Shown: positions 11,301 through 20,751 of the stretch, piece after piece
Position numbering within the stretch: position 1 is the first letter of the stretch
Layout: each line of letters starts with the position of its first letter
Origin: Stentor coeruleus
Lineage: Eukaryota; Ciliophora; Heterotrichea; Heterotrichida; Stentoridae
DNA: 64,000 nucleotides
Direction: 5' to 3'
Assembly (NCBI GenBank): GCA_001970955.1
Contig: MPUH01000006.1
Coordinates: forward strand, 62,001-126,000
Program-made: the position numbers and the translations under genes
The notes under the pieces: model-generated
What the model was told of the DNA's origin: nothing
Databases searched by the model: none
The model's input: only the letters and a program-made list of their open reading frames with translations

Positions 11301-12241
11301 AAAATTAGTTTATTATGTCCAATCAGTGAGCAAATGAAAGCCTTTTCTTTAAAACTCCATAAACTAATTGTATAGTTAGACAAACCGATTGCTAAAATTG
11401 TGCTATCTGGGCTAATACATATGACATTTACGTTAAAGCTAATTTCAGTTATTCTATATTCATCTTTTTTCTCTAGGACATTCCATATAAGAATACTTTT
11501 ATCACTAGATCCACTGACTAAAAATTTTCCATCTAGACTAAAGGCTACAGTAAAAGCATAATTTCCATGTCCTCTAAAGCACAAATCTGATTTTTTTTCG
11601 TTTACATTCCAAAAAATAATTAACCCGTAATTAGAACTAGTTACAAGGAATTCGTTGTTAGGACTCCAACATAATGCATCAGCTTCATGATTATATGTCC
11701 ATAAGTTCGTTTTTGCTTCAACATCCCATATAATTATTTCTGAATTAGCTGAACTGGCTAAATAAAGCCCATCAAAGCTAAAGCTAATCAACTTTATGGG
11801 CCGTGTGTGGTCATATAAAGTTGCTATTATTTCCTTAGCATAACAATTCCATATTCTAACAACAGAATCGCTTGATCCAATTGCAATGTAACCTTTTCTG
11901 GGATTCAAGCTTGCGCATTTTAATTCATATCCATAAATTTTGGATGAAAATATTTTTGTCCCTGAATCTAAGCATCTGGCTTTTATTTTCCTTGAAGCGA
12001 TTGTAACTATAAGGTTCTGAGATAAAAATCCCACAAAGAAAGTGAGAGATCTTCCAGCAATGCTTCGAACAAACGAAGCTGGGATAAAGAAAGAATTTTG
12101 AACTTTTGTAAAAGTTAATGCTTTTTGGATTTCTCTAAGAGGTTGATTTTTATTCGATTTCGCCACTAATAGTCCTTCATTTTGATTGGCTTGCAAAATA
12201 TCGGACTCTTTAAGCAGTTTAGCATCCAAGCAATCAGACAT
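8315..12241 (-). CDS. WD40-repeat / ankyrin-like / TRP-type cation channel fusion, copy 2
   Basis: This 1308-aa paralogue has the same architecture as the gene at 3510: N-terminal leader, WD40 array, ankyrin-like segment, six membrane segments with pore loop (SFNLVVGNSDMIF) and C-terminal coiled coil. It lacks one seven-residue coiled-coil unit (EENAKAL) and has two single-residue insertions in the WD40 part. From about residue 735 to the end the two proteins differ at only about 20 positions and the DNA is nearly identical even at silent sites. The WD40 half differs at many positions, including charge changes. Both start MSDxLxAxLLKESDIL at an ATG. There is no stop or frameshift, so both copies look functional. 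Confidence 0.85.
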   Translation of the reverse strand: MSDCLDAKLLKESDILQANQNEGLLVAKSNKNQPLREIQKALTFTKVQNSFFIPASFVRSIAGRSLTFFVGFLSQNLIVTIASRKIKARCLDSGTKIFSSKIYGYELKCASLNPRKGYIAIGSSDSVVRIWNCYAKEIIATLYDHTRPIKLISFSFDGLYLASSANSEIIIWDVEAKTNLWTYNHEADALCWSPNNEFLVTSSNYGLIIFWNVNEKKSDLCFRGHGNYAFTVAFSLDGKFLVSGSSDKSILIWNVLEKKDEYRITEISFNVNVICISPDSTILAIGLSNYTISLWSFKEKAFICSLIGHNKLILCLSFNEDMSLLASSSNDWSIKFWRIKSKRSGQRIYENFSEKVTCMCISKNGEHLSLGCYGNTINLWNLKTQQEIILGSHENRVSAICFSPDNKILASGGFDKAIIIWDIVEKKELWRNYETDLEVYSLAFSPDGKILASGSSQIKFWNMADKTILLFYDMFLRRIYCISFSPDGRFFASGSADKAIKIFDVQKKKEKNNFIGHNDNISYVCFSADSRLLASGDMDGELKLWSVAEKKNIWSFRISTEITSMNFSIDGKFLVTGNASCDIRIWNLLLKKEEVFNAIRIGEIRGTLFTPDGKSLITGNDRDIMMWNFKDYTEELIIPSKRNNYKRITFSEDNYTVYAHYEPFLIVGYNYKDGTETVIEDENTPFFIPNENDGIVFDPLSCYSSGLQNKFDYHCTFYNFQNQDYEKIKDPNITISNLKFTIAHFLAFLGHKDYLQNYTQNSKLCLCADAFGHSPLYYSIKQQHREVTDLLVNYLSEIAQLEDFGVLKYTTLKSIEKDLTEIIKSSSSQLDSFFAHALLFQNKVIDFGSPLEDLPMIITSNLTFSIESEFLLEKGPEIPLVLKHSAFCIPTVTGSQASLELLSAIISCENKDIYRTEFIQCIIKKKWDEIHNWVYFYTFILWANLVFLCLFLVSKSLGFFIIVMFINVVLLSWEVLQAIMSGRSYFADVVNFIDIIRFLTTAIFGILVLFDIEEASFTWIMLAFNLIRGISGFTAFDSTRYYIKLLTVSIYEMKDFLYIFIYTTIALGLLNMIAGNKKELSYELLWDSSFNLVVGNSDMIFNTSYIQNITFLLAVTINMIIMLNMIISILGDVFDEFQLGSEIFNYSEMIQVILEIEQILSIKKRRNEFKYIQTCMNAYEQVGSDWKGKVMDIRDFMEDKFMKKTLKPVLDENAKSVKICIDRVNQKFVDNFKAVDDKFVAMEKRVDEKIMNLEGKLLGKIEENAKALEENTKVLEEKFAAEFRGVEGKMNEIKDKIDAILNLISKSN

Positions 12242-13052
12242 TATTAACCATGATTTGATATACCTAATTTCATGCTTCTGATAAAAAATGATATTATATT
12301 TTCAGGTAGTCAAATAAATTTTTTATTTTATTTTTGTGTTAGTGTAAAATATAAAACTAGCACAAATTATTGCTTATCCAATTATTAATCAACTTAAAAA
12401 CTATTTTTTTCATGCAGTTGTATCAGATTTAAGAATAAATTTAGTTGGAGTGTATAGATTAATTTTTGCATATGATTGAGTAATTTCGTAGTTTTTATTC
12501 CTGAAATTTATTTCCAGAAATAATTAATCAATGTCAAGATCACATCTAGCCTTGAATTTATACATAGCTATAGTCTTCTTATTACATATTTTATTTCCAC
12601 AAACATCCAATTCATTATTTCAAAATCCAAAAGCTATCAAAAAATAAAGCAGAAGTGCCTATCCTCAATATAAAGTATGATAGTGACCCAGAAAACTTAA
12701 AACATAAAGCTAAAATCAGTATATTTTAAAAATTTTACCTAACAATTGAAGTTGCAAATAATAATAAAGAAGATAAAATCAAAGAATCCTAGTTAAATAT
12801 GCTAAGCTTAACACCTTAAAAGTACTATTTTACAGAAATTATGTTGGCTATAAATCTTTTCTAGATAGCTAAATCCATTTTTTAATATAATAATTTTACA
12901 ACTCAAATGGCTAATTATATAAATGTTTACCATATCAATGATAAAATACAAATAATTTACTAATTTATTAAGATTTTTATATAAAACATATAGAGAAAGT
13001 TATGAATTTCAAGATTGTGAAGCATAATAGTTGATATCCTAAATAGCATTCA
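12242..13052. other. 5' flank of the second channel gene plus unique intergenic DNA
   Basis: Bases 12242-12912 are the duplicate of the spacer at 7452-8120; 12913-13052 are unique. Apart from the conserved short frame at 12622-12729 I see no gene. Confidence 0.6.
12622..12729 (+). other. Short frame conserved between both duplicated spacers, copy 2
   Basis: It reads KIQKLSKNKAEVPILNIKYD, then SDPENLKHKAKISIF and a TAA, in the same frame and with the same stop as 7838-7942. The one length difference is a whole codon. Confidence 0.35.
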
Positions 13053-13340
13053 CTAGTTTCTTTTCATGATATTCATTTTATCGCCTTCAGTAAATTCTTT
13101 TGTCTGAGCTATGTCAAGTCGCAGAGCCAATTGTTCAATTTCTTTAACTTTTTCATGCATTGCTGTATTAGAAAGTCCGTTTATCATTTTAACAAAACTC
13201 AAAATATCTTCTTTTTTAATAGCCTTCATGAACTCACAATTTGTAAAAATTTCCCTTCTTGAGCATTTTGGTGGAGGGAGATTATTTAATGTTTTTTTTA
13301 AGTCCTCTAGGATATCATCTAACAACTGATAGAGATCCAT
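13053..13340 (-). CDS. Small helical hypothetical protein, 95 aa
   Basis: This single-exon frame starts at an ATG and stops at TAG. The sequence is acidic at the N-terminus (MDLYQLLDDILEDLKKTL), followed by a Pro and Cys patch (LPPPKCSR) and then mostly predicted helix (KAIKKEDILSFVKMINGL, EKVKEIEQLALRLDIAQ). There is no membrane segment. I do not recognise the family; small helical subunits of Mediator-like or tethering complexes would look like this. Codon use and the flanking skew support a real gene. Confidence 0.6.
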   Translation of the reverse strand: MDLYQLLDDILEDLKKTLNNLPPPKCSRREIFTNCEFMKAIKKEDILSFVKMINGLSNTAMHEKVKEIEQLALRLDIAQTKEFTEGDKMNIMKRN

Positions 13341-14067
13341 TATATTTTATACCCTGTGATTTGGGATTTTTTGAATATTACAACTAATATTTACTTTGTG
13401 TTGATTTTATTATAAACTATATAAAGATTATGTAGAATTTATGATATTAGAAAATAATTAAGAATATACAATGCTTTGATTGATATTTAGACTATCTTTA
13501 TTTTTGTTTGAATTTAGCATAATTTTTAATTTTTCGTCAATATTATATTATAGGAGTAATTTGTAATATAAATTATTATACTGAAGATATATTAAGAGCT
13601 TTTAATGTATAAATAAATATCAGCTTTTATGCTATGATATTTCTTTAATAGCTAATCAAAATATAACAAAAAACCTAAATTTCACATCAGTGTTATGCTA
13701 TTTATGTTTATCGCTGATGTGTTGCAAATTTCTCCTAACTCATATCTTTTATAACTAATCATAGCATAACCATATAAGAATAATATAATATATACATATA
13801 ACATAAACAATATACAAAAACAACCCCAAAAAATCCTTTCATTCCCAAAATTTATAGCAACCTAAACTCATAATTTTTTTCTAAATTTCAATATAAAATC
13901 AACTCTTTATCCATAAAACCTAACTTACTCATCACAAAACCTTCTAACACCCAACCCTTTCAAAGTATTCCTAAACAAACCCTATCCAAAATCTGGAGAA
14001 TCAATACAAATTTACAAATAAAAAATCCTGTATATATCAAAAGAAAAAAATAAGTTCGCCAATATAA
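13341..14067. promoter_or_regulatory. Divergent intergenic region with skew switch
   Basis: This region lies between two divergent starts. The right part (about 13790-14067), upstream of the transporter, is C-rich and almost without G on the + strand. No coding frame or named promoter motif is seen. Confidence 0.5.
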
Positions 14068-15501
14068 ATGTCGTCAACAAATTTAACCGAAGCTAAGTAC
14101 AACATGAAATCAGTCTGGTCTTTATCTTTTAACGCTAGTCTCGGGAACTTTATCCTCGGTTATAACATGGGTGTTTTTACATCATGTCAACCTTGTGTAT
14201 CTGCAACATTAGAATGGGGAAGTAATAAAGACATATACATAATGTTTATGGCTGCTATACTATCCTTAGGGGCAATGTTTGGATCTATGTGTTCAGGGAC
14301 AATAGCTAGAAGATATGGTCGTAGAAAAGCATTAATGATAACAGATATGTTGATTATTATAGGATGTGGGATTACAATTATACCTTATACCCCTGGTTTT
14401 GCAATAGGTAGAATTGTAACAGGTTTTGCTGTAGGGATCTATACATGTGTTGTACCGATTTATATAAGAGAAACTGCCCCTGTTGAAGTTGCAGGGAAAG
14501 TTGGAGGTTTGGTGCAATTACAAATTACATCAGGGATTGTTATATCATATTGCTTAGCTTTAGCACTTCCAACTAATGATTATGACTCAGATCCTTTAAA
14601 TTATTTATGGATGGCATTGTTTGGGTTCCAATCATTATTTGCTGTTTTACAATTTTTTATATTATTAACGATATTTAGAAGAGACACTCCACAATGGTTG
14701 GTAGAAAAAGGTCGATATGATGAAGCATTGGTAAGTTTAAAAGATATTTATAATGATAATGAAGCTGATACTGTATTTAAAAGGCTTAAAAGTAATAATA
14801 AAAGAAGTGTTGTTGAAGTAGATAGACAATCTTTGATAAAAGGAGATGAAGAGCCGAGTTATGGAGAAATAATAAAATGTCAGAATGGTTTGAGTAAAAT
14901 GGTCAGGTTAGGGATACTTATAAGTTTATTCCAACAGTTTTCTGGGATTAATGCGATTTTATCTTTTTCAACTACGATTTTTAACTCGATAGGTGGGACG
15001 ACGTTTATGTCACGAGTTTATACTTGTGTTGTTGGGATTGTGAATATGGCTTCAACACTTGGGATTTTCCCTTTAGTTGAAAGGACAGGTAGGAAAAAAC
15101 TTACACTTATTGGTGGGGTGGGGATGACGGTGTGTCTATTTTTGATGGGCTTTTTTTATGATATTGGGAAAGATCTAGGCCATGCTCCTCCGATTATATG
15201 TATTCTAGCTTTTATTGTGTTTTATGAAGGATCTATTGGGCCAATATGCTGGATATACTCTGGGGAAATTTTAGCTTCAAGAGCTATGAGTGTGTGCATG
15301 TTTTTAAACTGGCTGTGGACTTTTATTGTAATTTTGACATTCAGCCCCTTGGTCACATTGATAACAATGCCAGGAGCATTTTTTGTATATGCCGGTGTCA
15401 ACCTTCTAGGATTCTTTTACTTCTATTTCGATATGGTCGAAACTAAAGGACTAGATAAAGGCCAGATCTGGACACTTCTTGTAAAGAAACAAAACCTTTA
15501 A
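14068..15501 (+). CDS. MFS transporter of the sugar-porter family
   Basis: This 477-aa protein has about twelve hydrophobic segments, the usual length for sugar porters. Family marks are in order: ARRYGRRKALM in the loop between TM2 and TM3, GRIVTGFAVGIYTCVVPIYI ending in RE, then TAP in TM4-5, PQWLVEKGR after TM6, QQFSGINAILSFS in TM7, ERTGRKKLTLIGG between TM8 and TM9, and VETKG at the C-terminus. These are the signatures of hexose and polyol facilitators or proton symporters at the plasma membrane or an endomembrane. Substrate and coupling cannot be read. The TM10 motif CWIYSGEI, where the family usually has a PxxWxxxxEI-like pattern, is intact. Single exon; the start ATG follows a strongly C-rich flank. 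Confidence 0.9.
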   Translation: MSSTNLTEAKYNMKSVWSLSFNASLGNFILGYNMGVFTSCQPCVSATLEWGSNKDIYIMFMAAILSLGAMFGSMCSGTIARRYGRRKALMITDMLIIIGCGITIIPYTPGFAIGRIVTGFAVGIYTCVVPIYIRETAPVEVAGKVGGLVQLQITSGIVISYCLALALPTNDYDSDPLNYLWMALFGFQSLFAVLQFFILLTIFRRDTPQWLVEKGRYDEALVSLKDIYNDNEADTVFKRLKSNNKRSVVEVDRQSLIKGDEEPSYGEIIKCQNGLSKMVRLGILISLFQQFSGINAILSFSTTIFNSIGGTTFMSRVYTCVVGIVNMASTLGIFPLVERTGRKKLTLIGGVGMTVCLFLMGFFYDIGKDLGHAPPIICILAFIVFYEGSIGPICWIYSGEILASRAMSVCMFLNWLWTFIVILTFSPLVTLITMPGAFFVYAGVNLLGFFYFYFDMVETKGLDKGQIWTLLVKKQNL

Positions 15502-16343
15502 TTTAGTATAAAAATCACATAATCTTAGCATAAAAAGGACTTTATATAAAAATTGCTTATTTCTAAATAATGGAAAAAAAATTTATAAACTCTTGAAATT
15601 ATATTTGGTTCATAAAATCCTAGAAGCTAAGAATTTTAAATCAGATAAAAAGAGTCAAACTACAGTTTATATTACTTTTTTTGCAAATTACTTATAAAAA
15701 ATTTAGGTAAAATACTGATATGTTTTTAGATGTCACAGATTTGCTTGAATCATGCAGGTTTTTTAAAAAACTTAACTTTTTTTCCGCTTAAAAAGCTTTT
15801 CTGTAGCTGATTAGTAAAAAAAAAAAATTTTTTTTCTGAAGTAAGTTTAGCTCTGAGTAGGAAGTTAAGAAATTAGCTATTTTTCTTCAGTAAACAAAAA
15901 GGAAATTATAGACAAAATCTGCAAACCTAATGTGATTAGAGGAAAATCAACGCAGGGTTTATGGCAATTTAAGCAAAACTTAAAGAAAAATTCAAAACTA
16001 TAAGCAGGTTAGACGATGATTTTAATATTAAATTAGCTAAGAATCCAAGGCAAATCGATGTCAAGACAATCAAGAAAAAAAAGGCTAAAGAATCCAAGTT
16101 TATAAAAATCATCAAAAAATGAGTCAATATCCATATTCACCCTAAAAAATATATTTTATAACAAAATAATCTTAAAAATCATCTATATAAACTCCATAAA
16201 TTAAAAACAACCTTCACTTTTAATACCACTCCTCTACAATTATTATCATATCTCTAAAAATCAATCATCAAAATCTAATTAAATCAATCATTAAATTAAT
16301 TATTCATACCTCTTTTTGCATCATCATAATAATAGATATTCAC
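15502..16343. other. Convergent intergenic region with a gene relic
   Basis: Between the transporter stop and the stop of the armadillo-like gene. It includes poly-T and poly-A tracts near 15770-15835, a relic coding piece (15899-16122) and a C-rich 3' flank of the - strand gene from about 16140. Nothing else is seen. Confidence 0.55.
15899..16122 (+). pseudogene. Decayed coding fragment
   Basis: Two adjacent frames of coding character can be read: KEIIDKICKPNVIRGKSTQG and, one frame over, SRLDDDFNIKLAKNPRQIDV followed by a Lys-rich tail to a TGA at 16120-16122. A single frame change between them would give one short Lys-rich C-terminus. I see no start codon or homologue. The relic interpretation is an inference from composition. 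Confidence 0.35.
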
Positions 16344-19300
16344 TTATTTATGCCTATCAATACTTTTCAAACTTGGCATCTCAACAGTGCTCGATTTTTC
16401 ATTTTTCTTCATCTGTTTACCTGTATCATTCTTCAAATCTTCTTTAATTCTCTTAAGTACTGGTAGTATTGCTTGTGAAGCGCTTTTTTTATTTTTATTT
16501 TTATCTTTTTCCTTTTGCATTTCAATAAACTTCATTTTTTCCTCTTCAGCTTTTCTCTCTTTCCACATTTCAATCATTTTTTTCTTATCACCAACTTCTT
16601 TTTTCTTCTTATCCTCAGCTTCCATCATCCTCTTATCTTCTTGAGCTTTTAATTGTTCTCTCAATTTCTGCTCTTCTTGTTCTTTAGTCATCTTCTCATC
16701 TTTCTGTTGTTTAAGTCTTTCTTGAACTTCTAATTTATGTTTTATCCTTTTAGCTTCTGATTTTTCTTTTTTAGCTTGTTTTTCAAAGTTTTCCATATCT
16801 TTTTGCTTTAAAAAATTATTTTTAAGTTTGTTTGTACTTAAAAAAGAGTTGCTTAAATTTATAGGTTTTGCATTTGACGCTTTTTGTAGCAAGTCTTCTA
16901 AAGTTTTCGCACATTCTATAAGAGTATCAAGTGGATGTTTATTAGTAAGATGAAGTATATTATTTTTTATTTCAGGAGAAACCGATAAATATACAGGTAG
17001 GACAATAGAACTTGGGGTTAAAGGTAGTCCTCTTGCAACAGTTGTTGGGACAATAACAATTTCTGGTCTTAACAAATGTACTTGAAGTGCATTAAAAAGT
17101 ACTCCATCTAATATTTCCAATGATTTCTTCCATGGTTTCGGTACATCTAAAACCTTAGGAACTTTATAAACAACCTGAAAATCATAATCAACAGCTTTAC
17201 CTACCCCTGGAGGTAAAGAAAAACTTGTATTCTCAGTTAATTTCCCAGTAAGATATCCAGCTAATTCTCTATCTATAGTCCCTGGGTCGAATTCTTCATA
17301 AATTTTCGGGTTCTTTTCTCTAACTTTTAAATGGTCAAACAAAGCCCATAACCTTAACACCAAAGGACTAGAGTTATAAATCACACCTTCATTATAACAA
17401 TTAGCGGCAATTTGAAATAAAAGATTTGCAAAAGTTTTTTTATTAAAAACAACCCCATCGTTTTTTCCTTCTGACTCTTTTTTATATGTCTCTCTGATTA
17501 TTTTTATAACATTTTCTCTTTTGATTAAATCTGGGAATATCCCTTCGCCTTTACAAAAATTAATAACTTGAGCTTCTGTTATAATACTGTCATCTTGATC
17601 AGGAAGCACTTGTCCTGGTTTTTGAATTATCGGCTTGTTATACCGTAAAAACAAGATTTTTATAGGTAAAGAGTATCTTTTAAGCATTTTTTCCAATAAC
17701 TCAGACTCATTTTTTAACATAGTCCTAATATNTGTCATCTTGATCAGGAAGCACTTGTCCTGGTTTTTGAATTATCGGCTTGTTATACCGTAAAAACAAG
17801 ATTTTTATAGGCAAAGAGTATCTTTTAAGCATTTTTTCCAATAACTCAGACTCATTTTTTAACATAGTCCTAATATCGTAATACTCAAAAATTGGTCCGG
17901 ATTTAAGCGAATCTTCAGTGATATCGAAAATTCCTACAGATAAATTCCTAGCTTTTTCTAAATCTTTTGTAGCATCTTGTATAACTTTTTGTTGTTTTTT
18001 CTTTAAGTCTTCTTCTGATTTAAGTTTTTTCTGCATTGCTAAAACTCTGATATTTTTTATTCTTTCTATATCTTCTGCTGCACGACCTGTTATTGCTGGG
18101 GGTTTATATAATGGTGTTTGCTGTTCAAAATCTTGTACTGGTTGATAAACGACAACAGCTTTGGATTCGAAATTTTTAACTAATTGACTTGGATCACCTA
18201 AAAAAGTTAAGAGGACTTCAAAAGCTTTGTAATTAGTCCCAGAGATTTCTTTGATTTTATTATTGTTTTCTAATAAGAATTTTGTTAGTTTTTTACTTAG
18301 GTCGTTGTGATTTAGTTTTATGAATTTGCCTATTATGTCTAAGACTAGGTTTCGTCGATGGACTGTGTTAACGCTCATTTCAATTTCTGGTGGGTTTAAA
18401 TTTGGGGATAATAATTGAGAGTTCTTTTTGGTAGAGTGTTCCATTTGTTGAAGTTTGGTAATTTCAAGTGTGCAGACCATGTTTAAACTAAGTTCAGAAA
18501 ATCTATAAATATACTCAGCAACAGGTTGCTTTGGGAAAAAAGTCCCAACTAAATATAAAATCGGCACCAAAGCAGCATGCGAGAAAAAAACATCTTCCAA
18601 ATATGCTTTACACAAAAAATCCAATAAAAAAACAGCATTATCCACACCCATTCTCTTATGCCTACATGCAGCCAAAAAAAAGTCGTAATCAAAAACATTA
18701 AATCTCATACTTTTAATATACTCAATCTGTTTCATCAATGGCTCCATAACAGTATGTAAAGGTAAAGTTTCAATAACATCAAAAATTTGTATAAAATTCA
18801 CAAGTATAAATTCCCTAAATTCACTTTTATCAACAGTTTTATTTCCTTCAAAATGTTTAGACTGATCACCTTCATAATTCTCAATAAGCAAAAATATCAA
18901 AGTCTTAAGCAAAATTCCAACTGCAGGTTTTTTTTGTAAATAAAATGTTTCAAGTAAATAAAAATATTTACCTACAATTGAATATTTCCCTATAAATGAT
19001 GAATCTTTTAATGTTCTTTTTGACTCAGCTAAAATTTCTGATGAGTATTGGTCAATATCATCATAGAAATCAATCCACAAACGAACAAGGGTGCTGAATT
19101 TGCTTAAATTTAAAGATGTCCTTAGTTTAATATCAACAATTTTCGAACTTTCTATATTACTTAGACAGTAATTTAGATAATAATCTAAAACCCCACTTTC
19201 TTTAAACATATTTCTTTTACAAGCTAAACCTGGGTATAATAAATTTAGTATTCTTAAATACTCATAAGGGTTTTCATATAAGTTTTTGATTTTTTCTGTG

Positions 19301-20232
19301 AGTAAGTCGAAGAGTTTTTCATGTTTAAAAGTAGATAAAATTGTAGCGATATGCATATGGATGTCTTCACCAAGTCTATTCAAACAGAGAATTATTACAT
19401 CAAGACCATCTTTGATTATCAAATCCCATAAGTAATCTTCATACATTATTAGGTGTTCAAATAATTCTTGGACTATTTCAGAGCATTTTTCAGCAGTTTT
19501 GACATTTTTGCTTAAAAACCCAGGCTTTACAGAAGAAAATATCATGTTCAGCGAGCCTTTGGCGAGCTCTACCTCAATGAGCCCACTTAAATGATAAGAG
19601 TTTTTATGCAAATTCAAATACCAGTCATGAATTTTGCTATGGTCGCCTTTAAGCCCTTTGACAATTACATGAGCTAAAAGCTTGTTTCCTTGAGTTAGAA
19701 GCCCTGCTGCTTGTTTAGGCTGCAAATCAAAACTTTGACAGAAACTGACAAGTAAAAACTCTAAACAAGATTCTGTTTTAGCTAAATCACGTTTAGGATC
19801 TAAACTATCAATATACAAAGCCCCATCAGGAGCTATCTTAGGTTTCTTACCTTTAAGTCTTGTTGGCGTACTACTTTTCTTATAATGTCTGTAAATGTTC
19901 TCAAGCAAGTCAATTATCATATCTCTATCTCCAGCTAATATATGCGCTTTAGTATCAGAATCTATTTCAACACCCAATGTTTGTAAAGCTTTTATTATAA
20001 CCTTCCAGTTATAAAGTTTTGCCGAATTTCCTTTCACATTTTTCAGCAAATCCAAGCTTGATGTCAGGTCAGGAGTTTGAATACTCAATTGTTTTATCAT
20101 AGGGATTACTAATTGGCCTGATTCAAAGCTCAAAAAGTCATTATCTAACAAGAAAAAACCTTTATCACGTTTTTCAGCTGTAGCTATTTCGCTGTTTTTT
20201 AGGAATAAAGCTAGACCTTCAGAGATTTTCAT
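16344..20232 (-). CDS. Large armadillo-like protein with N-terminal CH-like region and charged C-terminal coiled coil
   Basis: The locus is interrupted by an N at 17732 inside a 144-bp direct repeat. Counting the repeat once gives one frame of 1247 aa. Residues about 70-120 (NWKVIIKALQTLGVEIDSD and following) resemble the CH-like region of SPEF1/CLAMP-type axonemal proteins. A long helical, armadillo-like middle follows to about residue 700. A charged helix (KKLKSEEDLKKKQQKVIQ) precedes a conserved-looking globular part (PGVGKAVDYDFQVVYKVPKV). The last 150 residues are a Lys/Glu-rich coiled coil (KEQEEQKLREQLKAQEDKRM). I infer an axonemal or basal-body protein at low confidence. The start codon is 102 bp from that of the divergent gene at 20335. 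Confidence 0.7.
17588..17876. repeat. 144-bp direct repeat around an N at 17732 (assembly gap)
   Basis: Bases 17588-17731 recur at 17733-17876 with one difference seen (t/c). The repeat duplicates 48 codons of the armadillo-like gene and, with the N, makes it look like two overlapping genes. Confidence 0.9.
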
Positions 20233-20334
20233 TATTATTATAATAGAAATAGTTTAAATTGTATAAGAGGAATTTGAGGAAGAGGTTAATTCAAGAATAA
20301 TTTTAATATGATTTGTAAATATAATTGAGATAAT

Positions 20335-20751
20335 ATGCATAGGACACTTCCAGCAACTGAACAATTGCAACAGATTGAATCAAGGATTAGAATACTGAAG
20401 GATAATGTTATTGAAAGTGTTAAAGATTCACAAATACTTAGATCGAATTTTACTTCTTTGTTGCATGCTAATAAAGAAACAAATGATGTGATGAAAAATG
20501 AGATACTAGATGTAATCTCCAGTGTACGAAATGAGTTTTTAAAGAGTGTTCGAGCTGAAGAAGAAAACGTAAAAGATATAGAAAAAGAGTTGTATGTGCT
20601 TAATATTGAAAAACGTAGTGTACATGATGGAATACTTTTACTAAATAAGAGAATACGTGAAATCGAAGAAGATTTTGGGGTATTTCATGGTGAGGAACAA
20701 TATGAGGAGCAATATGAAGAACAAGATGAAGATGAGTTAACTTTTAGCTAA
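20335..20751 (+). CDS. Small coiled-coil protein with acidic tail, 138 aa
   Basis: Almost the whole protein is predicted helix and coiled coil (LQQIESRIRILKDNV, VKDIEKELYVLNIEKRSV). It ends in an acidic repeat (EEQYEEQYEEQDEDE). There is no membrane segment and no recognised domain. It is divergent from the armadillo-like gene (102-bp spacer) and convergent with PIGB. Its last 15 coding bases overlap the last 15 coding bases of PIGB on the other strand, so the two mRNAs must be complementary at their 3' ends. Confidence 0.72.
   Translation: MHRTLPATEQLQQIESRIRILKDNVIESVKDSQILRSNFTSLLHANKETNDVMKNEILDVISSVRNEFLKSVRAEEENVKDIEKELYVLNIEKRSVHDGILLLNKRIREIEEDFGVFHGEEQYEEQYEEQDEDELTFS

Larger units (their letters stand above)
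8121..12912. repeat. Tandem direct duplication, copy 2 (about 4.8 kb)
   Basis: This is the second unit of the duplication, directly abutting copy 1 in the same orientation. Homology covers the coding region and the upstream spacer to about 12912, after which the sequence is unique. Confidence 0.85.

Noticed and set aside
17725-17738. Two overlapping genes in the armadillo-like locus
   Set aside because: The overlap is created by a 144-bp repeat around an N; the protein is continuous across it.
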